Source: Acanthaster planci (Eukaryota; Echinodermata; Asteroidea; Valvatida; Acanthasteridae). From it: DNA of 64,000 nucleotides. The notes under the pieces were generated by a model. The model was not told the origin of the DNA, searched no databases, and worked only from the letters and a program-made list of their open reading frames with translations. The stretch covers positions 1,595,445 through 1,659,444 of the forward strand of contig NW_019091391.1 of assembly GCF_001949145.1 (NCBI RefSeq). Reading direction: 5' to 3'. Positions within the stretch are counted from its first letter, which is position 1. Each line of letters opens with the position of its first letter. The translations under genes and the position numbers were made by a program. Below, in pieces: positions 52,494 through 60,830 of the stretch.

Positions 52494-53072
52494 GGGACAT
52501 CTCGTACCCCGGACAACTCGTACCTGGGACAATTCGTACCCGGGACAATTCATACCTGGGACAACTCGTAACCCGAGAGAAAATTGCATACTGTCATAGC
52601 TTGTGGAGACATCAATAATAGAATGACATGTCATATCGGATAATTAAGCCTTTTTGAAATTGTTGCGTGGTAGAAATATTAACCAACTGAGAAAGAAAAA
52701 AAATATGGAAAAGCATTTCACGTTTGCTTAATTTTGCTCTCTTTTTAAATATTTGTCGCTCTAAACCTCTTTGCTAACCGAAAATTCTGGCACTTCAGAA
52801 AGCTGTCGTCCAGCCAACGGCATCCAGATCTTGCCTTCCATACTTTCAAAGTTTTCAATGTAACTTATAATCTAAAAAACAGTAAATCAATTTTGACATG
52901 ATTTTTTTATGTATATCCAACTTCAACCGATTACTCAAAACAAGGTTTTGGGGATCATTCCTCATTTAGCCTCAGTAGGTCACACATTTTTTCTGGGTAC
53001 GAGATGTCCCAGGTACGAGTTGTCCCGGGTGTGAAATTTTGGGTACGAGTTGTCTCGGGTACGAGATGTCCC
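52494..53072. mobile_element. Inverted-repeat element with subrepeat-built ends
   Basis: The left end (52494-52578) is a tandem array of about five 16-17-bp units of type GGGACAACTCGTACCC. The right end (52995-53072) carries about four units in reverse complement. Both termini begin GGGACATCTCGTACCC. The interior holds the repeat shared with 7858-7945. About 580 bp, no ORF of note. No clear target duplication. Confidence 0.7.
52770..52862. repeat. Dispersed repeat, copy 2 (matches 7858-7945)
   Basis: Contains AATTCTGGCACTTCAGAAAG then CTGTCGTCCAGCCAAC and ATCTTGCCTTC, as in copy 1, with a 2-base insertion. It lies inside the inverted-repeat element. Confidence 0.7.
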
Positions 53073-53448
53073 GACTCCGTAATACTATTAGCATAGTGTT
53101 GAAGGTAAATGTACATCGAGGCCTATGTTGTTGATACATGTAGCCTAGGCATTCTTGCGGTTGGCATGACGTCACTGCGAACATTTAACACCGGCAAAGG
53201 GTCAAATTTACCCTTCATGCTAGGCCTGTGCAATTATGTACAGAGCTTCCCAGATGTCCAACTGACAAACAAATGAATCACATTTTGTTTTTTGAAAGTT
53301 GTTTTTTTGGCTGTCCTATATATCTCTAATTAACACTAATTAATTGTGTAATTTCAGATCGTTTCTAGTTTGGTATTTTAAAATTTTATGCACACAATTA
53401 AATTTTTATTCATAGATTATCATTTAAATTGGCACTCACCCATCCACC

Positions 53449-53560
53449 ATGTACGATCGAGCGCCACGGATGCTGACCAAAGGTCAGGAGTCCACGCCAG
53501 CCACTGTTGGGCCTGGCAGCTATGAACCTGAGGCACCAGCGCCGTCAAAACTCAAAGCAG
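53449..53560 (+). CDS. STPG2: STPG2-like exon 1
   Basis: Starts ATG at 53449 in context ATCCACCATGT and encodes MYDRAPRMLTKGQESTPATV and then the first PG repeat GPGSYEP. Donor GTAAGG. A TTATTCATAG at 53406-53415 could be the acceptor of a 5'-UTR intron, putting the exon start near 53416. Confidence 0.82.
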
Positions 53561-56500
53561 GTAAGGATTGCTTAGAACACCAAGAAGCTGCCAGAAGTGT
53601 AGTTTTTGCAGTTGTGTTATCTAGCATTAACAAACATCACAAGCGTCAACACACACAAGTAGCTTCAACAAAGCGTCAACAACTTGAAAATACCCTCTAA
53701 AGATTTAAAAGTTGTTTTATCATATTGTAGAGACTCTAACACCTGCCACTGTGGAAGAAATATGCTTTGTTAACACTCGACGCTTGTTGATGCCTAATAG
53801 CATGACCGAGTTGTATGATAGGCTTATACATGTACCAGCAATTGTGAAATTTGGACACCGTGAAATATAGCGTTCATTGAACACAGTACACACGATACTG
53901 TGCAGGGAAGTAAGCTGTGTAAATATGAGGCTTGAATTTTGTGTAAAGTACTAGTGAAAGAAACCAAATTTAACAGGGAAGTGAATTTCATATGACACAG
54001 TTTTTCCTCAAAGGAGGAACCTTTACTTTACGTGTAAGTCTTATGTAAAAAACATTACTCCAACTTTTGGTGATGAAAGGTACTCCTCACATGTTAAGAA
54101 CCACTTCTGTTCACAAAGTTATGGAAGCGTTTGAGTTTTTTTTCTCTGAAAAGCATTATAACCCAATCTGTAAAATTGAGATTTTTGGTATTTGAGATCT
54201 ATACTTTCAAGGTAATATGCATATGCATAATAACAACTAGTGAGCTTCCAACCTAGAACTAGTTTGTTCAAAGCATTCCCATTTTTATGTTGTAGATGGC
54301 TATGCACCCTTTTCTTCCATGACGACACGCGAGACGTTCCTGGTCGTTCACGACAGCGTCATTGCCGCACCCGGCCCCGGCCACTATGACCACATGAGCG
54401 ATTTGCGCATCACGGGTGGCCACTCGCTGGCCAACAGGTCCAGACGGTTTGAGGAACCCGTCTCCAAGACCCCCGGCCCGGGCACTTACAACCTGTCCAA
54501 GAGGGGAGATTGGATCAAGAAGACGGGGGTCCAGACCCAGGAAAGGGACGGAGATAAATCTGGATCGGTTAGAAAACTTTCAACATTTGCATACTTTTTT
54601 ATTTTGTTGGGTTTTTCAATACAAAGTCCAGTGCTGGAATTTGCTGCTCACTGAAGTAGGCTCGTATTGTTTTTTTTGTGAGGCTAGGTCTTGTGCATGC
54701 TGCCTACGTTTTTTGTTACACTCTCAGATGGGAAACTTTCCTGCTTGGATCACTTTTAACCAAATGGGGTCAAGTTTGTGCAGGGCATTGTTCAAGATCA
54801 AATTTTACTTTCTGTACAATTTTATTACACATGGTTTATGCATCAGCATTTTTTTTGTCCAAGGCATAAAATTCAATTCAGTTGAAGAAAGCTAACTCAT
54901 TTCAGAATTTCTCTCTCAAGATAACAGCCCATGAATACTAGTAGATGTCAACAAATTACCTGAATTTGTTTTTGAAAAACCTCTTGGGATGTATGGAATT
55001 CTTATATCTAAAGATTAGAGGGCGTGATTTCCATACTATTTGTATTCTTTTTTTGCCCCCGTAGTTGGTAACAAGCAGAATCCGCTACTCTCGCAAGCCC
55101 CAAGCGCCGTCTATCCCCACGCCGGGCCAAGCCTACGGTTACGAGGAGCATGAAGATGGGACGCTGAAGAAGCAAGAGCCGCCACAAAGAGATGCAACGA
55201 TAGGACCAGCGTACTACGCCCCTCCACACGTAAGAGCACTGGCATCCATATTGTAGAAGACGGCGGTGCCGTCAGGTGATAAACTGTGGATTGCACACAG
55301 ATTGTGTTCATGTACATTTCAAAATTTCAGACGGTTGGAAGACACACCATCTTAGGTCACGGAATCTTAAAGATAAGCTTCCCAGAATNGCACTGTATGC
55401 TCAGTGCTTGTCCGAGAGCTTGCGGAAAGAAAACCTCACAAGCTTACTCTGGTGGGACTCGAACCCACGACCTCCTGCTTACTAGGGCAGATGTCTTAAC
55501 CACTCGACCACCGAGCTTGCCGGGGTCGGCTGGCCGGTCCAAGTCAAGGGAAGCAGTGGGTACCGCGAACCATTTTCTCCCATTCTTTAGATACATGTAG
55601 TTCCCTCATTTGGTGAATCTACAAAATCCCCAACTTGCTCTCTGTGTTGCGTAAAACCTAAAGTCACGATTATTTCATCTCTGAACTTGTTAACACTTCT
55701 TTCGTTTTTAATTGGATCCCAGATTAATACCAAGACAACCAGCAAGTACAAGGGGGTCCACTTTGGGAGGCTGACCTCGAAGCGGATGGACTTTGACGGT
55801 CAGGGAGGCCCAGGCCCGGGCGAATACGACCCCTTCGCTCCAGTTGAAAAGAACCTGGAGCTCCTGAATGCACCAGGTCCATCGAGAAACACGTCTCGAG
55901 CATTTGAGTCCAAACTCCCGAGGTACCACGAGGTCATTGTCCATCAAGAAGAGAAGAAGGTAGGCCTTTTTGAGAGATGCAGGCCAGTGGTTTAAAGGCA
56001 TTTGACTCTTTAGAGTTATCTCAGTTCCTATCCTGCTTGATGCTCGTGATGTTGGTGTCCTTGAGCTGGCTACTTTATCAGAATTGCAGTGATATTGCTT
56101 TCCACAGCTCTTTTGTAGAGTGAAAGCAAGGTGCACAACATTGACAGTTGCTGGTATTTTATACTTGTATTTAAATGCTTAGATGTGTATTCATTCAAGA
56201 ATGTGATTTTGATTTGGTTAATAACAGGCTGTCCCGGGACCAGGCAAATATGAGATTAACAGTCAATTTGATAAGAGGCCACAGGCTGTCAACACAGAGG
56301 GTATGGAGGTCGATCATCCGCCGTTTATGTCACAGTCAAAGGTAATCATTTAGATCATATCCTGCCTCAGTGTAGTCACTTTCTTTGATAAGAGAGGAGA
56401 GTTTTAGGCAAAAATTCCTATCTTCTTGAGAATGGAGTGCAGTGGCCCGCTCATAGAAGTTCAAAGCAAACATGACTCATCGTGTGAGTTTGAGTAATAA

Positions 56501-59500
56501 GTAGTCAGAGCCCCTTTTGTGTTACAGGCCTTCAAAGGAATCTTAAACCGTGGACATCAGTAGGAACCATTAACTGTGGACATCAGTACGAACCCTTAAC
56601 ATGTCCCTCACAGAGCATCCAGTTTCATCAAGATGCCAAAAAGACTGATACGTAAAGACAAAAAGCTCACCTTGCTCTTTCTGATGCAAACTGAGACAAA
56701 ATTACTGAATAAAAATCGACCTCGTGACTCATCTTCAGAGAGTGAGTCACAAATATGATATCATGAACCGTGCAGTGACACATTGCCGATGTTGGCATTT
56801 GGGAAATGTAAACACCTTGGAATTCAATCAATTATCTGCCTTTTTTGTCACATCAACACATTGGTTCCTGTTGAAAACTAACTTTTAGGTGATTTTTATG
56901 GGTATTCTGCAGCGATTTTTGGACCAGAGGCACAGCGCTCCTGCACCGGGCACCTACAACGATCCACGGCATGCCCTTGAAGCACTCGGCAAGATCCGAG
57001 GGTTGAAGAGAAGTCCATTCGGTCAGACAGCGGTGCGATTTATGCCTCAGCCTCACATCCAGAAAACTCCAGGTATGGTCACTCAGTTCAAATTCATTAT
57101 CCTACAAATCAGAGTCATTTGCTGATTAATAGAAAGTAAGAGTTATAAACAGCAAGTCTGATGAGCTAAAGCCTAAAGGTAGTGCAATGTCAACAACAGT
57201 TTACTTCTACGTACATTACGTGTTCCAAGATTTTGCTAGTAATTTGGCCTTGTTAGTTTTATTTTGTTATTCATGGGAATCAAGGTGACTACAGAGGGAA
57301 GTTTTAGTTAATGACAGAAACATAAAAACCAGGATCCTTTGAACGAACATCGCATTCAAGGTTTAAGAATCACACTGAACCACCAAACTGTCCATTTTGC
57401 CAAGAGGACTATTTATATGGAGGGCAGTTACTGAGTAAATCAGAAATACAATCGAACACCTGTATAGCAAGGTTTTCAGGATTTTACACATTCCGTTTTA
57501 AACAGTAACTGCTTATCATCATTACAGTTACCCAACTATCATCAGGACTTGAAAACAAATAATGGCAAGAATTGGGGCATAAATCTGTCCTTGTTGTAAG
57601 CAGGATGTGATTGATATTAACGGTAACGTTGTCATCGGGCTTTGACTGAAGTGCTATCATGTTCTGTTTCTTTTGTTTTTCCTAAGGACCCGGATCGTAC
57701 AGTTTCAGCGGCCTGGCTGGCAACAGCCTGCGCAAGGCCTACATGGAGAGCACGAGGCGCGGGGCCTTCGGCTCGACGTCTGTCCGCATCAAGCCCATCA
57801 CCAAGCGGGAGGACACGGCCCAGCCGGGCCCTGCCCACTACCAGGTCAAGGACCGGCCACATTACAGCCGCTACTCACAGAATGTCAGCGCCAACTTTGC
57901 CTCGCAGACAGAGAGGCTGCACTCACCACCGCCAGTCATCAAGGTAATTTTTTGTCCCATTGGTTTTTTCCCTCTCTGGAATACGGTTCACTTGGACAGG
58001 TCAAAACATTTATGCCTTTTAGAAGTTCTTGGCTAATCCAGGGAGATATCTGGCTGTGTTCTTGAAACCTGCATTCATGTACCGTAGTAAATCACAACCC
58101 TATTGGTTGAAGAGGCATGTACCACGCACCTACCACCTGCCCACAAAGTGGTGCCATCACAGTAATGCCTTGCAGTTCTGGTCACCAAATCAGTCGTAAG
58201 TGAAACTTACAACTACATTGGAAGTTTCATTCAAATTCTCTTCTTTCTCAAAGCAACCAAGACAGTTTTTGAATCATTTTGTCAAGATGCCGAATTTCAC
58301 CTTGTGAACAGTTCAGTTTGATGGCACAAGGTAAAGTTGGAGACAGCGTGTTTTAGCTAATGGCTGTGTCTAGTACAGTGAGTAGATACAGATAGAGTCA
58401 AACTGGCCTCAAAGCCAAGATTTAGATAATGGAAGTGTCTGTCATCTCCAACTCTGTCTTTATAAAATCACTGAGCCAATCTTTCCAATTAAATTACATA
58501 TCTACGAGTAAAATGCTTACTGAGTGGTTCTACCCCTTCTGTTGTCTTTTCTCCAGGAGAATCCACCCCCGGGTAGCTACGAAGTCAGCAAGTCCTACGA
58601 CATCAGTCAAGGGAAGAAAGAGCCCGCCATCCCCAGGACCGACACAGGCAAGCGCAAGAAGGGCTCCTTCCTATCCTCGTCGACCCGCTTTGCCCCACCG
58701 AGGGACGTCTTGTTGGAGAAGCCGGACATCCACAACCCAGGTAGGAAACGTTGGCAGTCTGAGCCAATTTTGTAAATGGATATTCCAAATATTCAGCCTT
58801 TCATTCGATCAAATATTCACTTGTACCAAATTGCCACAAAAGCAGAAACAACATGTGCATGTTTTTACAAAAGCCAAAAGGGAAAACTTAAGGAAAATTA
58901 TTTTTGGGGAATATGCAGCTGCCTTTTAGTTTACTCCTTAGACCTTGGAATACACTTCTTGAACCAAATGCTGGATTTTTTGTCTTTTTTTATTGATTTT
59001 CACATCTGAATATAAAACTTCAAAAACAGAAAAATTTGGATACTTGAGGGGTGCATTCCACCAAATGGTTGTATTCCTGTGATCCCACTGGATTTTTACA
59101 ATAAGACATGACATAATCAGGAGGCGTCATAAAAATATTTCTATAAATCCCGAATTTTGGACTGATAGTTTCCAGTTCTGGGTATTTTTTTCACAAAAAG
59201 CCCCAAATTGTGGGCCTAAAATAGGGAATAGAGGATAGAGGCTGGCAGCTACATGCAGAAATGAGCGCTTAGTTTTACTACTGTATTGGGGGTATCTTCC
59301 TTTAAAGGCAAATGAAAAAAGATTTTCGTGGCTAACCCCCATGAAATTGAAACAAAAAGTGATCTTCTGGCCATAATCTTGAATTTCCAGTAAAAAAAAA
59401 TGGAGGCCAACCTCTTCACGAGAGTCAACATGTGGTGCTATTTCGGTCCAATTTTGCACTGTTTTCTGTGGGCACGTATTTGGTGTAGTGCAACCTGATC

Positions 59501-60830
59501 ATCGAATATCTGAATACATGTATTCTGATAACTGGTCACTGGCACAACCCCGATTGACAGACTTTGTTACCACCGCTCACTGAGCTTATGAAGGGTCTCT
59601 GCCGTGAATTTTTCTCTAACCCACACATTTCATGCATGTTCCTTTTGGGAGGGAGGCTAAATGTACAAAAAGCAGTTTGACAGCCCTTTCCAGTTTAAGT
59701 TCTCTTTCTCAACCATCTACAACGGTCAGAGCTTTGTCTTGAAAACTGGAGGCGCTGTGACTGTGATGGGATTCTGGGAAGAATGGTTTCACTTAGGGAT
59801 CTTCTGTTAAACTGCGAACCCCAAAGTTGCTCGTTGAAACTTTTTTGCAATGTTTCTGGAGGTCGTAGGTTCCAATCATTCTCCAGACACAACTGAAGAT
59901 TCACTGATGTAACTCTTCAATCTTTGCTTTGATGTACGTGACAGGACCTGGCACTTACAATCCAGACTCCATAGAAGAAGCCAAGAATGGACTGATGGTG
60001 ACCCGAGACAAACGCTTCAAGGAGAAGAGGAACGAATATCCAGGGCCGGGCACTTACGAGGTGAGTGTGAGAGACCAGATCTGAGGCAAAAAAGTAAAAA
60101 ACCTCCTTCCCTGCCCTGTCTACCCCCACAAAAAAAGCAAAATAAGATTGTACCCGGGGTTTAGATTGGTAAATTGGGATAGCAAGCATTGTTCCTCTGA
60201 AGGCTTGAGGACTGTCAGTTGAAAGACCCAGTAGAAGACACATCTTCAGTGGATTTGATTTAGTCCGTTTTCCCGTCCTCAGTTCTGTATCTGTGTTGGT
60301 TTTGGGGTGTCAGTTGTGCTAGCTCAGTTACCCCACCTGAGATTTTTCGTCCCGTGCAATATCATTGTCAGCCATAGAAGAAATAAACAAACCTCAAAAC
60401 ACCAAAAATGTCAAGTATTCATGAACTGTTTGGAGAAATTTTTGTTTGGATCTGTCAGAAAATGTTGCAAACTTAGGAGCTTGAGAGGAATCGAGAACAG
60501 ATACACAGCCAAGACTTGAAACACAGATCTCCCAAAAGGTTCAAAGTACTGCTTCAAGAGCCTTGTCTTGATTTCTACAAAAACTCAAATTAAATATCAG
60601 ACATAAATTAAAATATCAGTCAAAACTATTAGACAGGTAATAACAGTTTGGTCAATAACTTTTGGAACATTTTTTCTTGTTTTTTGTTTCCACAGTTGAG
60701 TCCCCTGCTCCAAGACACCGTGCTCAAGGGAACCTTCAACGCGACCCTCAACAATCCGGTGGCCCCACAGGCCGAGATCTCCAGGACCAATTCCGTCATG
60801 CAGAAACAAGCATTCGTCCTGGGCGTCTAA
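53449..60830 (+). CDS. STPG2: STPG2-like sperm-tail PG-rich repeat protein, complete, 10 coding exons
   Basis: Joined exons 53449-53560, 54296-54567, 55065-55229, 55723-55959, 56228-56341, 56913-57072, 57687-57943, 58557-58740, 59945-60060 and 60696-60830 give one uninterrupted 583-residue frame ending in TAA; all introns are GT-AG. The protein carries about twelve Pro-Gly repeats of SHIPPO type (PGPGxY): residues 21-25, 63-68, 97-102, 175-179 (GPAYY), 214-218, 265-270, 311-315, 353-358, 400-405, 443-447, 500-505 and 533-538. The family is associated with sperm flagella and ciliary microtubules. The N-terminus MYDRAPR and repeat spacing suggest STPG2 rather than ODF3 or STPG1. As I recall it, human STPG2 is about 459 aa, so this one is longer. 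No signal peptide or membrane segment. Start: first ATG in a CCACC-ATG context. Confidence 0.82.
53561..54295. other. STPG2-like intron 1
   Basis: 735 bp holding the short hAT-like MITE. The rest is AT-rich unique sequence. Confidence 0.6.
53616..53808. mobile_element. hAT-like MITE, short copy in STPG2 intron 1
   Basis: Its left half matches the 28527 element (CACACAAGTAGCTTCAACAA, AGCGTCAACAACTTGAAAAT, GATTTAAAAG) and its right end reads CGCTTGTTGATGCCTAATAGCATGAC, the complement of the left-end motif. About 195 bp against 435 bp for the other copy, so internally deleted. AGTTGT at 53610-53615 and 53809-53814 is a likely remnant of the target duplication. Confidence 0.7.
54296..54567 (+). 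CDS. STPG2: STPG2-like exon 2
   Basis: 272 bp, with a clear rise in GC and codon-like composition over its flanks. Acceptor ATGTTGTAG. It encodes two PG repeats (PGPGHYD, PGPGTYN). The donor is a weaker TCG/GTTAGA, chosen because it leaves phase 0, which the next exon requires. Without splicing the frame runs into AT-rich intron. Confidence 0.8.
55065..55229 (+). CDS. STPG2: STPG2-like exon 3
   Basis: 165 bp in phase 0. Acceptor TTGCCCCCGTAG, donor GTAAGA. Encodes LVTSRIRYSRKPQAPSIPTP through a diverged GPAYYAPP repeat. It has no ATG, so naive ORF calls start it at its first TTG. Confidence 0.82.
55340..55522 (-). repeat. tRNA-derived SINE in STPG2 intron 3
   Basis: The complement shows A box TGGTCGAGTGG (55510-55500) and B box GGTTCGAGTCC (55465-55455) in a head resembling a Ser/Leu tRNA (GGTGGTCGAGTGGTTAAGAC). 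A body without tRNA structure follows down to about 55340. Contains the single N at 55389. Not an intact tRNA gene. A different SINE from the one at 661-930. Confidence 0.65.
55723..55959 (+). CDS. STPG2: STPG2-like exon 4
   Basis: 237 bp, 79 codons, phase 0 at both ends. Acceptor TTGGATCCCAG, donor GTAGGC. Contains the repeat GPGEYDPF and a second GPS-type degenerate unit. The preceding intron holds the minus-strand SINE at 55340-55522. Confidence 0.85.
56228..56341 (+). CDS. STPG2: STPG2-like exon 5
   Basis: 114 bp, 38 codons, phase 0. Acceptor TTAATAACAG, donor GTAATC. Encodes AVPGPGKYEINSQFDKRPQA and ends PPFMSQSK. No internal start codon near its 5' end, so it is easily missed by ORF scanning. 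Confidence 0.83.
56913..57072 (+). CDS. STPG2: STPG2-like exon 6
   Basis: Encodes RFLDQRHSAPAPGTYNDPRH and onward to KTP. Donor GTATGG. Two in-frame acceptors are possible: ATTCTGCAG ending at 56912 (used here) and a stronger-looking TAACTTTTAG ending at 56888, which would add eight residues (VIFMGILQ). The later site is preferred because it rejoins MSQSK directly to RF, the usual S-x-RF pattern in PG-repeat proteins. Confidence 0.75.
57073..57686. other. STPG2-like intron 6
   Basis: 614 bp of unique AT-rich sequence. Nothing else is seen. Confidence 0.6.
57687..57943 (+). CDS. STPG2: STPG2-like exon 7
   Basis: 257 bp, GC-rich compared with its flanks. Acceptor TTTTCCTAAG completes the split Gly codon of PGPGSYSF. 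A second diverged repeat is QPGPAHYQV. Donor GTAATT at phase 0. Confidence 0.85.
58557..58740 (+). CDS. STPG2: STPG2-like exon 8
   Basis: 184 bp. Acceptor TTTTCTCCAG, donor GTAGGA within a split Gly codon. Encodes ENPPPGSYEVSKSYDISQGK and the SSSTRFAPP type linker between repeats. Confidence 0.85.
58741..59944. other. STPG2-like intron 8
   Basis: 1.2 kb. A 110-codon minus-strand open frame at 59127-59459 has no recognisable motif and is probably chance or an old repeat. Confidence 0.5.
59945..60060 (+). CDS. STPG2: STPG2-like exon 9
   Basis: 116 bp. Acceptor ACGTGACAG, donor GTGAGT. Encodes GPGTYNPDSIEEAKNGLMVT through a second intact repeat EYPGPGTYE. The frame holds on both sides. Confidence 0.86.
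60696..60830 (+). CDS. STPG2: STPG2-like exon 10 (C-terminus and stop)
   Basis: Acceptor TTGTTTCCACAG. Encodes LSPLLQDTVLKGTFNATLNN through QKQAFVLGV and stops at TAA 60828-60830. The C-terminal LSPxLQDT..TFN.TL.NP block looks like a conserved family tail rather than another PG repeat. Confidence 0.83.
   Translation: MSPLLQDTVLKGTFNATLNNPVAPQAEISRTNSVMQKQAFVLGV

Larger units (their letters stand above)
50017..53448. other. Divergent intergenic region between CAMK2 and the STPG2-like gene
   Basis: About 3.4 kb between the two start codons, so both promoters must lie here or in 5'-UTR exons within it. Contents: CRE-like boxes near 50.1-50.4 kb, AT-rich unique sequence to 52.4 kb, then the subrepeat inverted-repeat element at 52494-53072. 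No open frame here looks coding. Confidence 0.6.

Noticed and set aside
52494-52578. CRISPR-like array
   Set aside because: Short direct units lie back to back without spacers, in a eukaryotic genome, and are mirrored at 52995-53072.
55455-55510. Functional tRNA gene (minus strand)
   Set aside because: Good A and B boxes, but the 3' side runs into SINE-type sequence without a matching acceptor stem or a T-run terminator. Treated as a SINE head.
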